A DNA stretch of 64,000 bases from an uncultured Alphaproteobacteria bacterium (GTDB lineage: Bacteria; Pseudomonadota; Alphaproteobacteria; Parvibaculales; Parvibaculaceae). Both the position numbers and the translations under genes were made by a program. The stretch is taken from positions 1 through 64,000 of the forward strand of contig CAISYL010000245.1 in the NCBI GenBank assembly GCA_903889655.1, given 5' to 3'. Below, piece after piece: positions 11,705 through 21,528 of this stretch (positions within the stretch are counted from its first letter, which is position 1; every line of letters begins with the position of its first letter). A model generated the notes under the pieces. That model was not told where the DNA came from and did not search any database. It saw nothing but the letters and a program-made list of their open reading frames with translations.

Positions 11705-12178
11705 ATGACGAAAACCGTTCACGTCAACGTGCAGCGGCTGGCGCATGGCGCCGGGCTGGCGCTTCCACGCTACGAGACGGAAGGCGCCGCCGGCATGGAT
11801 CTTCTCGCCGCCGTGCCCGACGCCGAGCCGCTGACGCTTGCGCCGGGCGCCCGTGCGCTGGTGCCGACCGGCCTCGCGATCGCTCTGCCGCAAGGCTTCG
11901 AGGCGCAGGTTCGTCCGCGCTCGGGGCTCGCCGCCAAGAACGGCGTCACGGTGCTCAACTCGCCGGGGACGATCGATTGCGACTATCGCGGCGAGGTAAA
12001 GGTCATCCTGATCAATCTGGGCGCCGAACCCTTTGTCGTTACGCGCGGTACGCGCATCGCGCAGATGGTGATTGCGCCGGTGACGCAGGGCCTTCTCGCC
12101 GAAGTCGAAACGCTGGATGAAACGGTACGCGGCGCGGGCGGCTTCGGCTCGACCGGCGTCGGCGCCCGAGGCAACTAG
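11705..12178 (+). CDS. dut: Deoxyuridine 5'-triphosphate nucleotidohydrolase
   Basis: [47 protein letters not shown]. Confidence 0.95.
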   Translation: MTKTVHVNVQRLAHGAGLALPRYETEGAAGMDLLAAVPDAEPLTLAPGARALVPTGLAIALPQGFEAQVRPRSGLAAKNGVTVLNSPGTIDCDYRGEVKVILINLGAEPFVVTRGTRIAQMVIAPVTQGLLAEVETLDETVRGAGGFGSTGVGARGN

Positions 12179-12191
12179 GAGAAACGGCCGG

Positions 12192-12641
12192 ATGCTACGC
12201 CTGTCCAAGAAAACCTGGCTTGCGCTCGAAGCGGTGGTCGACGTCGCGATCAACGCGCGGCCTGATCCCGTGCAGTCGAAGGAAATCACGAAACGCCAGG
12301 GCATTCCGCAGCGTTACCTCGAGCAGGTGATGCAGCAACTCGTCCATGCGGGCATCCTGAAGGGGGTGCGCGGTCCGCGCGGCGGCTACCGGCTCGCCCG
12401 CGAACGGCGGCGCATCACGGTCGGCGAGGTGGTGCGTGTCGTCGGCGCGATGGAGTCGGCCGACGATCCGGTGACGACCGGACCTTCCGAACTCGGCGAG
12501 CGCGTCATCGCGCCGCTCTGGGAAGATGTGCAGCGCGATCTGATGGAGCGGCTCGACAAGATCACCGTCGACGATCTCTGTCGCCGCGCCGAAGGCGCAA
12601 CGGACACCAACGCTGCTCCGGCAGCGGATTTCACGATCTGA
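12192..12641 (+). CDS. Rrf2 family transcriptional regulator
   Basis: [16 protein letters not shown]...[47 protein letters not shown]. Confidence 0.85.
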   Translation: MLRLSKKTWLALEAVVDVAINARPDPVQSKEITKRQGIPQRYLEQVMQQLVHAGILKGVRGPRGGYRLARERRRITVGEVVRVVGAMESADDPVTTGPSELGERVIAPLWEDVQRDLMERLDKITVDDLCRRAEGATDTNAAPAADFTI

Positions 12642-12663
12642 ACACCACAGCAAGGAGGCGAGC

Positions 12664-13620
12664 ATGGCAAACAAGGTTCCGGGTCGCGGCCGCATCTATG
12701 ACAGCATCATCGATACGATCGGCGATACGCCGCTTGTGCGGCTCAACCGCATGGCGAAGGAAGCAGGCTCCGTCGCCGACATCCTGCTGAAGCTCGAATT
12801 CTTCAATCCGCTGGCGAGCGTCAAGGACCGCATCGGCGTCGCGATGATCGAGGCGCTGGAACTGCAGGGCAAGATCCGGCCCGATACGGTCATCATCGAG
12901 CCGACCTCCGGCAATACGGGTATCGCGCTCGCCTTCGTCTGCGCCGCCAAGGGCTACAAGCTCATTCTCTGCATGCCGGAGAGCATGTCGATCGAGCGGC
13001 GCAAGATGCTGGCGCTGCTCGGCGCGCAGATCGAACTGACGCCAGCCGAAAAGGGCATGAAGGGCGCGCTCGCCCGGGCCGAGGAACTGATGCGGCAATA
13101 TCCGAATTCCGTCTCGCCGCAGCAATTCGACAATCCGGCGAACCCTGAGATCCACAAGCGCACCACCGCCGAGGAAATCTGGAACGACACGGACGGCAAG
13201 GTCGACGCCGTCATTTCCGGCGTCGGCACGGGCGGTACCTTCACCGGCGTCGGTTCGGTGCTGAAGGCGCGCAAGCCCAGCGTCCGGATGATCGCGGTCG
13301 AGCCGGAGGACAGCCCGGTTCTCTCCGGCGGCCAGCCCGGCCCGCACAAGATCCAGGGCATCGGCGCGGGCTTCGTCCCGGGCAATCTCGACAAGACGCT
13401 GATCGACGAGGTCGTCACCATCGGCAACGAGACCGCCTTCGAGACGGCCCGAAAGGCGGCGAGGATGGAAGGCATTCCCTGCGGTATCTCGTCGGGTGCG
13501 GCTATTGCCGCCGCTCTCGAGGTCGGCACCAGACCGGAGATGAAAGGCAAGATTATTGTCGCGATCATCCCATCTTTCGCGGAACGTTACCTCTCGACAG
13601 CGCTTTTCGACGGGTTATAA
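12664..13620 (+). CDS. cysK: Cysteine synthase A
   Basis: [53 protein letters not shown]. Confidence 0.94.
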   Translation: MANKVPGRGRIYDSIIDTIGDTPLVRLNRMAKEAGSVADILLKLEFFNPLASVKDRIGVAMIEALELQGKIRPDTVIIEPTSGNTGIALAFVCAAKGYKLILCMPESMSIERRKMLALLGAQIELTPAEKGMKGALARAEELMRQYPNSVSPQQFDNPANPEIHKRTTAEEIWNDTDGKVDAVISGVGTGGTFTGVGSVLKARKPSVRMIAVEPEDSPVLSGGQPGPHKIQGIGAGFVPGNLDKTLIDEVVTIGNETAFETARKAARMEGIPCGISSGAAIAAALEVGTRPEMKGKIIVAIIPSFAERYLSTALFDGL

Positions 13621-13659
13621 ATCGCCGCTTACTTCGGTCGGCGAAAGGCGCGCGGAAAC

Positions 13660-14652
13660 ATGTTGAAGAAATTCGGTCTCGATTGGTTTCTGCTCGCCCT
13701 CGTCGCCGTCGTGGCCGCAGCCATGATCTGGCCGGCCCCCGGCGTCACGGGAAGCCCGCTCCATGTCGAATGGGTTGCGAGCTACGGCCTCTGCATCGTC
13801 TTCTTTCTCTACGGGCTGACGCTGGCGCCGGAGAAGATGCGCGAGGGCTTTGCGAAATGGCAGGTCCATATCGCCGTGCAACTTTCGACCTTTGTGCTCT
13901 TCCCGATCGTCGTACTTTTCTTCGGGCTTTTTGTGAGGGACTTCTTTCCACCCGAGGTCTGGCTGGGGTTCTTCTATCTCGCGGCGCTGCCGAGCACGGT
14001 TTCCTCGTCGGTCGCCATGACATCGCTCGCGCGCGGCAATGTTCCGGTCGCGATCTTCAATGCAACGCTTTCGGCCTTTCTCGGCGTCTTCATCACGCCG
14101 CTGCTGATGGCCTGGTACATGCGCACGACCGGCCACTCACTACCGCTCGAAAGCGTGATCCTGAAAGTCGTTCTGCTGGTGCTGGTGCCGACGGCGCTCG
14201 GGCAGATCGCGCATCGCTGGCTCGCCGAATGGGCCAAGCGCAATGGCGCCTGGCTCAAGATCTGCGACCGCGTCGTCATCCTCGCGATCGTCTACAACTC
14301 GTTCTGCGACTCGATCGAGGCCGGCATCTGGAGCCGCCACGACGTTTCGCTGCTTGTCATGATGATCGCGGGCGTCATCATTCTATTCTTCACGATCTAC
14401 GAGTTGATGCGGATTCCGTCGAAACTGCTCGGTTTCAATCGCGAGGACACGATCGCCTGTCTCTTCTGCGGCTCGAAGAAATCGCTGGCGACCGGCGTGC
14501 CGCTATCGAAGGTGATGTTCGGCGCGACGCCGACGCTCGGCCTGATCATCGCGCCGCTGATGCTCTTCCACTTCTTCCAGCTCGTAATCGTAAGCTTCAT
14601 CGCCAATCGCTTCGCGCGCGATCCCGTGGCGCCGCAAACGGCGAAAGCCTGA
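13660..14652 (+). CDS. Bile acid:sodium symporter family (SBF-like) membrane protein
   Basis: Multiple hydrophobic segments; ALPSTVSSSVAMTSLARGNVPVAIFNATLSAFLGVFITPLLM. Confidence 0.85.
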   Translation: MLKKFGLDWFLLALVAVVAAAMIWPAPGVTGSPLHVEWVASYGLCIVFFLYGLTLAPEKMREGFAKWQVHIAVQLSTFVLFPIVVLFFGLFVRDFFPPEVWLGFFYLAALPSTVSSSVAMTSLARGNVPVAIFNATLSAFLGVFITPLLMAWYMRTTGHSLPLESVILKVVLLVLVPTALGQIAHRWLAEWAKRNGAWLKICDRVVILAIVYNSFCDSIEAGIWSRHDVSLLVMMIAGVIILFFTIYELMRIPSKLLGFNREDTIACLFCGSKKSLATGVPLSKVMFGATPTLGLIIAPLMLFHFFQLVIVSFIANRFARDPVAPQTAKA

Positions 14653-14656
14653 CGCG

Positions 14657-15142
14657 TCAACGCGCGCGGACCATAGCCGGCAACGCGCCCTCGACGGCGC
14701 CCGGGCCGGGCTCGACGCGAACGTCGCGCGCCACGATCGGCTCGTTGCATTCCGAACAGACCATGACGCCCCGCATGGCGTGACCGCAGCTCTTGTGTAC
14801 ACGGAGGAGCGGCGCACCCGCCTCGCCCGCCATGTGGCGGTCGCCCCATTGCACCAGCGCGAGGATCGCCGGATAGAGGTCTAGGCCCTTATCGGTCAGG
14901 CGATATTCCTCACGCCGCGGGCGCTCCTGATAGGCGCGCTTCGTCAGCACGCCGGCTTCGGTGAGCTTCTTCAGCCGGTCGGCCAGTACATGGCGCGCGA
15001 TGCCGAGCCGCGCCTCGAATTCCTCGAAGCGGCGCATCCCCAGAAAACATTCACGCAACACCATCAGCGTCCAGCGATCGCCGACCACGGAGAGGGTGCG
15101 GGCGAGCGAACAGCATTCGCGATCCAGATCTTCCCAGCGCAT
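14657..15142 (-). CDS. HxlR family winged-helix transcriptional regulator
   Basis: CSLARTLSVVGDRWTLMVLRECFLGMRRFEEFEARLGIARHVLADRLKKLTEAGVL; C-terminal CGH..CSEC. Confidence 0.88.
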   Translation of the reverse strand: MRWEDLDRECCSLARTLSVVGDRWTLMVLRECFLGMRRFEEFEARLGIARHVLADRLKKLTEAGVLTKRAYQERPRREEYRLTDKGLDLYPAILALVQWGDRHMAGEAGAPLLRVHKSCGHAMRGVMVCSECNEPIVARDVRVEPGPGAVEGALPAMVRAR

Positions 15143-15146
15143 GACC

Positions 15147-15195
15147 GGTTCTCCTTTGAACAGGAGTCTAGCTTGACAGGTTCTCTTTTGGAACC
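15147..15195. promoter_or_regulatory. Candidate HxlR operator: two GGTTCTC-type inverted repeats
   Basis: GGTTCTCCTTTGAAC (15147-15161) and GGTTCTCTTTTGGAACC (15179-15195), 32 bp apart, in the divergent promoter. Confidence 0.5.
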
Positions 15196-15260
15196 CAATC
15201 TCATATCAGTTCTGAAAAGAAACTTATTGGCATATCGACGCAACCGGCAAGGAGATCGAC

Positions 15261-15962
15261 ATGATACAGCCCCTCGCCCTTGTGACCGGCGTCGGTCCGG
15301 GCACCGGTTCGGCCATCGTGCGGCGCTTCGCGAAAGGCGGCTACCGGGTCGCCATGCTGGCGCGCAACGGCGACAGACTTGCGGCGCTCGAAAAGGAAGT
15401 TGCCGGCACGCATGCTTTCATCTGCGACGTCTCCGACGAAGCGCAGGTCAATGCGACGCTTGCCGACGTGCGGGCGAAGCTCGGCAATCCGGGCGTGCTG
15501 ATCCATAATGCGGTCGGCGGCGCCTTCGGCAATTTCCTCGATGTGGATCCGCAGGTGCTCAACCGGAATTTCCAGGTCAATACGATGGGGTTCCTCTATC
15601 TCGCAAGGGCACTTGCGCCCGCGATGATCGAGGCGGGGCATGGCGTGATCGTCGCCACCGGCAATACATCGGCGCAACGCGGCCGCGCCAATTTCGCCGG
15701 CTTCGCGCCTAGCAAGGCGGCGCAGCGTATTCTGGCGGAATCGATCGCACGGGAGGTCGGCCCCAAGGGCGTCCATGTCGCCTATGTCGTCATCGATGCG
15801 GTGATCGACCTCGAATGGACGCGGAAGATGCGGCCCGATGCGCCGGACTCCTTCTTCATCAAACCCGATGCAATCGCCGAGGAAATCTGGCATGTGACCG
15901 GACAGGATCGTTCGGCCTGGTCCTTCAATGTCGAGATACGTCCCTTCGGCGAAGCCTGGTGA
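15261..15962 (+). CDS. Short-chain dehydrogenase/reductase
   Basis: ALVTGVGPGTGSAIVRRFAKGGYRVAML, ATGNTSAQRG, APSKAAQRILAE. Confidence 0.85.
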   Translation: MIQPLALVTGVGPGTGSAIVRRFAKGGYRVAMLARNGDRLAALEKEVAGTHAFICDVSDEAQVNATLADVRAKLGNPGVLIHNAVGGAFGNFLDVDPQVLNRNFQVNTMGFLYLARALAPAMIEAGHGVIVATGNTSAQRGRANFAGFAPSKAAQRILAESIAREVGPKGVHVAYVVIDAVIDLEWTRKMRPDAPDSFFIKPDAIAEEIWHVTGQDRSAWSFNVEIRPFGEAW

Positions 15963-15970
15963 GGTTTGAC

Positions 15971-16747
15971 GTGAACGTAGCAATGCCCGTGATCGAGCCG
16001 GTCTTCTCGCGCGACGACAGCTTCTGGCAACCTCATGTCGAGGCGACCGGACCTTTCCGGGGGCTTCATGGCGGCGCGGTGTCCGGGCTCATTGCCGCTG
16101 TAATGGAAGAGAAGGCACGCGAGGAGGGTTGGGGGATTCCGCTCGCTGTCTCGGTCCTGATCCTGCGGCCGGCGCCACTCGAACGTCTTGAAACGCGGAT
16201 CGAGGTGCTGCGCGCAGGCGGACGCACGGCGATGCTCGAAACCTCGCTCGTTGCAGGCGACAAACTCATCGCCAAGGGTACGGGCGCCTTCGTGAAGCCG
16301 ATCTCGTTGCCCGAGGCCGCGCGCCTGCAGGCGGCGCCGGCTGTCACCGATCCATCCGGGCTCGCTCCGTGGAGTGCGCGGGGACCGCAGACGCGCACGA
16401 CCTTCTTCGATGCGCTCGACATTCGCGACGACAACAAGGGCATGAAATGGGGACGGATGAAGCGGCCCATGGTGCCCTTCGACGCGCCCTTCGCGAACCT
16501 CTTCGCCTTCGCCGACAACGGCACGCCCTACTGGCTTTCCGGCACCGCGTTCTGGCCGCCGCCCTGGGGCTTTCCGAATATCGACATCACGGTTCACGCC
16601 TCACGCGCGCCCGTCGGCCCGTGGGTCGGCGTCGAGCCGGCATCGGACTGGCGCGCCGACGGCATGGGCCTTACGGATTCAAAGCTTTACGACGAGGCAG
16701 GGCCGCTCGGCCGCGCCTGCCAGACCGTGGTGCTGACGCCGGTTTGA
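15971..16747 (+). CDS. Acyl-CoA thioesterase-like (double hotdog) protein
   Basis: FRGLHGGAVSGLIAAVMEE and C-terminal WVGVEPASDWRADGMGLTDSKLYDEAGPLGRACQTVVL; GTG start. Confidence 0.8.
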   Translation: MNVAMPVIEPVFSRDDSFWQPHVEATGPFRGLHGGAVSGLIAAVMEEKAREEGWGIPLAVSVLILRPAPLERLETRIEVLRAGGRTAMLETSLVAGDKLIAKGTGAFVKPISLPEAARLQAAPAVTDPSGLAPWSARGPQTRTTFFDALDIRDDNKGMKWGRMKRPMVPFDAPFANLFAFADNGTPYWLSGTAFWPPPWGFPNIDITVHASRAPVGPWVGVEPASDWRADGMGLTDSKLYDEAGPLGRACQTVVLTPV

Positions 16748-16751
16748 CGCG

Positions 16752-17498
16752 TCAGCCGCGCGCCTCTTTCGCGCCACCGCAGCAGTGATCCACGGCGCTT
16801 TCTTCATAGCGGTCGTGATGGCGCATCCAGTCCATGATTTCCGCCTCATTGCGACCCTTCGGCGCCATATCGAGATAATTGTAGGCGCCGATCAGAATGT
16901 CGCCGCCCCGCGCATAGGCGGAATAGGCATGGAAGACGTTTCCGGCATCGTCCTTGATGAAGGTGCTGATGCCCGGCGCCTCGCCTTCCTCCCCGGATGT
17001 CCGAGGCTCGAAATTATAGGTCGTCGGCCCCTTCGCGAGATCGTCGCTGGTGAAGGAAACCCCATAGTCGCTGTTGAAATCGCTGCCGTATGACGAGACC
17101 CAGTTGAAGCGCCAGCCCATGCGCTTCCTGAACGGCAGGAGTTCGGCGAGCGGCGCGCGGGAGACGGCGATCAGCGTCACGTCGTGATGGGCAAGATGGA
17201 GGTTGGCGCCGTCGATGTGATCGCAGAGGAAGGAGCAGCCGGGGCAGCCTTCCTTCCAGCCGGGCGCAAACATGAAGTGATAGGTCATGAGCTGGCTGCG
17301 CCCGTCGAAGAGTTCGGCAAGGGTCTTTCGGCCAGCGGTCGTTTCGAAAACATAGTCCTTCTCGACCTTCACCCAGGGCAAGGCGAGCCGCTGAGCGGCG
17401 ACGGCGTCCTGGAGATGCGTCAGTTCCTTTTCACGCGCGAGAAGCGCCTTGCGCGCGGCAAGCCATTCGGTCTGGGTTACGATCTTGTGCTGTTCCAT
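16752..17498 (-). CDS. DUF899 family thioredoxin-like protein
   Basis: LTHLQDAVAAQRLALPWVKVEKDYVFET...MTYHFMFAPGWKEGCPGCSFLCDHID. Confidence 0.85.
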   Translation of the reverse strand: MEQHKIVTQTEWLAARKALLAREKELTHLQDAVAAQRLALPWVKVEKDYVFETTAGRKTLAELFDGRSQLMTYHFMFAPGWKEGCPGCSFLCDHIDGANLHLAHHDVTLIAVSRAPLAELLPFRKRMGWRFNWVSSYGSDFNSDYGVSFTSDDLAKGPTTYNFEPRTSGEEGEAPGISTFIKDDAGNVFHAYSAYARGGDILIGAYNYLDMAPKGRNEAEIMDWMRHHDRYEESAVDHCCGGAKEARG

Positions 17499-17551
17499 CT
17501 TCTGTCCTCCCTTGGGTCAGATCGCGAAGCATCTTCGGGATGCGGAATATC

Positions 17552-17998
17552 TCAGGCGAAATAGGCCTCAAGCTTGTCGAGCGAGCCGCTCCAGCCTCTG
17601 TTGTGGCCGTCGCGCGCAGCTTCGTCGAAAAACTTTTCATGCGTCAACGTCAGCATGCAGCCGTCGCCGTCGGGTTTCAGCGAAACCGTCACCTGAGACT
17701 GGCGATCCGGCAAGGTGATCCACATCCAGGTAAAGACGAGCTTTCGGGCGGGCACCACTTCGAGATAGGTGCCGCTCACATTGTGGTTCTCTCCGTCTGG
17801 CGTCGTGAAGATGACGCGGAACCGTCCGTCTACCCGCACATCCATTTCGGCGGAGAGAACCTCGGCGCCGGTCGGGCCGAACCACTGCACTATTTGCGAC
17901 GGTTCCGTCCAGGCGGCGTAGACTTTTTCGGGCGCGGCATTGAGACGACGTTTGAGCGTGAGGCTCGGCTGCTGGACGATTCCGGGTTTGGCGAACAT
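17552..17998 (-). CDS. SRPBCC/AHSA1 domain protein
   Basis: LTLKRRLNAAPEKVYAAWTEPSQIVQWFGP...LTLTHEKFFDEAARDGHNRGWSGSLDKLEAYFA. Confidence 0.88.
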   Translation of the reverse strand: MFAKPGIVQQPSLTLKRRLNAAPEKVYAAWTEPSQIVQWFGPTGAEVLSAEMDVRVDGRFRVIFTTPDGENHNVSGTYLEVVPARKLVFTWMWITLPDRQSQVTVSLKPDGDGCMLTLTHEKFFDEAARDGHNRGWSGSLDKLEAYFA

Positions 17999-18339
17999 GG
18001 CTCCTCCTCCACGAATGCGGCTAGACGCTCGAGACTTTCGGACCAGAAGCGAAGGGCACGATTGAGCCAGTTCACCGCTTCCTCCATGGGTTCGACGGTC
18101 AACTCGCAAGTCACGGTGCGGCCGACCTTGGTCCGCGCGACCAGGCCCGCATCCGACAAGACGTCGAGATGCTTCATGATCGCCGGAAGCGAGACCGGAA
18201 AGGGCCGCGCCAGTTCACTGACCGAAAGGCGCTCGCCCTCGATCAGACGGGCGAGCAGGGCCCGTCTCGTCGGATCGGCAAGCGCCGCGAAAATGCGGTC
18301 CAGTTCCGGCTCCTCATACTTAACCATCTGGTAAAGCAT
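17890..18339 (-). CDS. ArsR family regulator (C-terminus overlaps the next CDS)
   Basis: IFAALADPTRRALLARLIEGERLSVSELARPFPVSLPAIMKHLDVLSDAGLVARTKVGRTV. Confidence 0.85.
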   Translation of the reverse strand: MLYQMVKYEEPELDRIFAALADPTRRALLARLIEGERLSVSELARPFPVSLPAIMKHLDVLSDAGLVARTKVGRTVTCELTVEPMEEAVNWLNRALRFWSESLERLAAFVEEEPCSPNPESSSSRASRSNVVSMPRPKKSTPPGRNRRK

Positions 18340-18401
18340 GACTCCGCACCGCCGCACCTGTCAAGCACGGCGGCGCCGAATTTCCGGATCGTCGAAGACG
18401 C

Positions 18402-19400
18402 TCACACGTGGCCGAGCACGGGATGAGGCTTGTAGGGCTCCTCGAGCGCCGCCTTGTCTTCCGCAGACAGCGCGAGGTCCAGCGCGCCCAGCGCATCGTC
18501 CAGATGTTCGAGCTTCGAGGCACCGATGATCGGTGCGGTGACGGTGGGGTTCGAGAGAATCCAGGCGAGCGCCGTCTGCATGGGTTTCACGCCGAGCTTT
18601 TTCGCGATCTCGACATTGCGGTCGGCGACCGCGAAATCGCCGTCATGGAAATACATCTGGCCCGCGAACTCGTCGGTCTTGGCGCGGGTCGTATCGCCGC
18701 CGCCCTGGCGGTGGCGATTGCCGGCGAGGAAGCCGCGGGCGAGCGGGCTCCAGGGAACGACACCGATGCCTTCCGCCTTGCAGAGCGGCAGCATCTCGCG
18801 TTCCTCCTCGCGATAGATGAGGTTGTAATGGTTCTGCATCGAGACGAAGGGGACGAGGCCGCGCTCCCTTGCGATGGAAAGATATTTTGCGAATTGCCAG
18901 GCGTACATCGACGAGGCGCCGATATAGCGGACCTTGCCGGCCTTCACGAGGTCGGACAGAGCCTCGGCCGTTTCCTCGATCGGCGTGTTCGGATCGAAGC
19001 GATGGATCTGATAGAGGTCGATGTAATCGACGCCGAGACGTTTCAGCGATCGGTCGCAGGCATCCATGATGTGCTTGCGCGACAGGCCCCAGCGATTGAC
19101 CTTGCGGTTCTCGGTGCCGTTGAAGCATTTGGTGGCGATCACCACATCTTCACGGTCCTTGACGAGATCGCCGAGCGCCTTGCCGACGATTTCTTCCGAG
19201 ACGCCGTTCGAATAGACATCGGCTGTGTCGAAGAAATTGATGCCGGCGTCGAGCGCCTTTTCAAAGAAAGGGCGCGCTTCCTTCTCTTCGAGTACCCAGT
19301 CGCGCCATTGCTTCGAGCCGTAGGTCATGGTGCCGAGACAGAGACGCGAGACCCTGAGACCTGTATTGCCCAGACGCACATACTTCATTTTCGATGCCAT
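18402..19400 (-). CDS. Aldo/keto reductase
   Basis: MASKMKYVRLGNTGLRVSRLCLGTMTYG...FFDTADVYSNGVSEEIVGKAL...VVIATK. Confidence 0.92.
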   Translation of the reverse strand: MASKMKYVRLGNTGLRVSRLCLGTMTYGSKQWRDWVLEEKEARPFFEKALDAGINFFDTADVYSNGVSEEIVGKALGDLVKDREDVVIATKCFNGTENRKVNRWGLSRKHIMDACDRSLKRLGVDYIDLYQIHRFDPNTPIEETAEALSDLVKAGKVRYIGASSMYAWQFAKYLSIARERGLVPFVSMQNHYNLIYREEEREMLPLCKAEGIGVVPWSPLARGFLAGNRHRQGGGDTTRAKTDEFAGQMYFHDGDFAVADRNVEIAKKLGVKPMQTALAWILSNPTVTAPIIGASKLEHLDDALGALDLALSAEDKAALEEPYKPHPVLGHV

Positions 19401-19553
19401 GACGGCCTCCATGTTCTGTATGACTATTTTCGTATAGTTGGTCTTTCGCCAGCGGGGCGCAACAGGAGAGCGCGGCGACGACATCGACCCGGCATTGCCT
19501 CGGGCATTGACAACGGGCCTCCCCGTATGGCGCAAAGGAGGCGGAGAAAGACC

Positions 19554-20357
19554 ATGTCGCTTTCGGATACCCAGCTCGAACGCTATGCCCGCCATATCGT
19601 CCTCAAGGAGATCGGCGGACCCGGGCAACAGAAGCTTCTCAATGCGCGCGTGCTGGTCGTCGGCGCGGGCGGGCTCGGCGCGCCCTGTCTTATGTACCTC
19701 GCCGCCGCCGGCATCGGCACGCTGGGCATTGTCGATCACGACAGTGTCTCGCTCTCGAACCTGCAGCGCCAGATCATCCATGACACGGAAAGCATCGGCA
19801 AGCCGAAGGTCGAGAGCGCGGCGGCAAGTCTCGCGCGCGTCAATCCCGATGTGAAGATCGAAATGCATCGCACGAGGCTCACCGCCGAGAACGCACTCGA
19901 TCTCGTTTCACGCTACGACATCGTCGCCGATGGCTGCGACAATTTTCCGACGCGGTTTCTCGTCAACGATGCCTGTCATTTCGCAAAGGTGCCGCTGGTT
20001 TCCGGTGCGGTCGGGCAATTCGAGGGACAGGTCGCAACTTTCAAATCCTATCTGCGCGATGCGGATGGCGTTCCCTTTCCCGATTATCGCGATCTGGTCG
20101 GCGAAGCGCCGCCGCCGGGCAGCATTCCGGCCTGCGAGGAAGCGGGCGTGCTCGGCGCGCTGACCGGCGTCATCGGTTCGCTGATGGCGCTCGAAGTCAT
20201 CAAGGAAATCGCAGGGGCAGGGACGAGCCTCGCCGGCAAGCTTCTCATCTATGACGCACTCGATACGCGCTTCCGCACGATCAGGCTTCGCCACGATCCA
20301 AAGAATCCATTGTCAGGCGACGAGCCGGCGATCAGGGATTTGAGCGCGCACGTCTGA
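19554..20357 (+). CDS. moeB: ThiF/MoeB-family adenylyltransferase
   Basis: RYARHIVLKEIGGPGQQKLLNARVLVVGAGGLGAPCLMYLAAAGIGTLGIVDHDSVSLSNLQRQI. Confidence 0.88.
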   Translation: MSLSDTQLERYARHIVLKEIGGPGQQKLLNARVLVVGAGGLGAPCLMYLAAAGIGTLGIVDHDSVSLSNLQRQIIHDTESIGKPKVESAAASLARVNPDVKIEMHRTRLTAENALDLVSRYDIVADGCDNFPTRFLVNDACHFAKVPLVSGAVGQFEGQVATFKSYLRDADGVPFPDYRDLVGEAPPPGSIPACEEAGVLGALTGVIGSLMALEVIKEIAGAGTSLAGKLLIYDALDTRFRTIRLRHDPKNPLSGDEPAIRDLSAHV

Positions 20358-21414
20358 GCCCTTCCACATAAGCGGCGAGCTCGCGTTTGCGGGCGAGGCA
20401 AGGGCGTTCGAGCCAGTGCCAGGAGGCAATCGCCAGCGCGATCGCGAGAGGTGCCGCGGCGGCAAAGAGCGCAAGCGGCGTCAGACGCGGCAGACGTTGC
20501 ACCAGAAGCTGCTGGATCGGATAGGCATAGATGTAGATGCCGTAGGAATAGTCGCCGAACCGGTTGAAATTGCGGATCACATTGGAAGGCACGAAGGCGG
20601 CCCAGATGGTCGCATAGGCCGTGAAGAGGCAGAGCGCACATTCGTAGGCCGCCGTGCGGCGCAGCAACACCGCGAAGACGAAGGCAGCCATGACAGCCCA
20701 CAAAGTCAGCGGAATGCGCCGCGCCGCGAAAAAGGCGACGACGCCGAAGCCGAAACAGAGCCCGAAACGAATGAGATGGTCGTAGGGATGCGTCACGTCA
20801 TGCGCGATAGGCATCAGGCTCGCCGCCGCCAGCAGAACGAGGATCGGTGCCATCCAGAGCCAGAAGCGGCGCTGTGCCGAAAATCCGCCCGCGAGGCCGA
20901 AGGCGGCGAGGCAGAGATAGCAGATCACTTCGTATTTGAGCGTCCAGAGCGGAGCGTCGATGCCGGTATCGCCGGGCACGGTGGTCGCGACGCCGGGCAG
21001 CGCACTGTCCGCACCGAGAAGACCCGCGACCCTCGGCAGATATTCCCAGGTACCGGCCGCACGGAGATATTGTGCCAGAGGTAGCGAGGTGAGAGCGGGG
21101 CCGACAAAAACGGTGACGAGTACGGCACAGAGGATCAGCGCCGGCCAGAGCCGCAGCAGGCGCGCCGACAGAAAGCCGGACAAGGACGGCGTTGCGAGCC
21201 AGCTCTGCGCGATCAGGAATCCGCTCGCGGCGAAGAAGACGTTAACCGCGTGATAGCCCAGATCGTGCCCTGTGGCGGAAACGAGGGGCCCCGCAAAACG
21301 GTTGCCGGTGACGACGATGAAGCTATGCGCGAAGACGACGGTACCCGCCGCGAGGAAGCGGATCAGATTGAAATTATTGTCCCGCCCGGACACATAGTCG
21401 GCAATATGTTTCAT
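20332..21414 (-). CDS. Acyltransferase 3 family (OafA-like) membrane protein
   Basis: NNFNLIRFLAAGTVVFAHSF...VNVFFAASGFLIAQS, multiple TM segments, FGDYSYGIYIYAYPIQQLLV. Confidence 0.88.
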   Translation of the reverse strand: MKHIADYVSGRDNNFNLIRFLAAGTVVFAHSFIVVTGNRFAGPLVSATGHDLGYHAVNVFFAASGFLIAQSWLATPSLSGFLSARLLRLWPALILCAVLVTVFVGPALTSLPLAQYLRAAGTWEYLPRVAGLLGADSALPGVATTVPGDTGIDAPLWTLKYEVICYLCLAAFGLAGGFSAQRRFWLWMAPILVLLAAASLMPIAHDVTHPYDHLIRFGLCFGFGVVAFFAARRIPLTLWAVMAAFVFAVLLRRTAAYECALCLFTAYATIWAAFVPSNVIRNFNRFGDYSYGIYIYAYPIQQLLVQRLPRLTPLALFAAAAPLAIALAIASWHWLERPCLARKRELAAYVEGLRRARSNP

Positions 21415-21528
21415 CGCAGGGCATCGTCCACCGCCCGGCGCCGCGAAATGCGCGCCATACGGACGAAGCCTGCATCGAAAGTGCCAAGGAAAACGATAAT
21501 TTCTGCCGGATTATGGCAGATGAACAAA

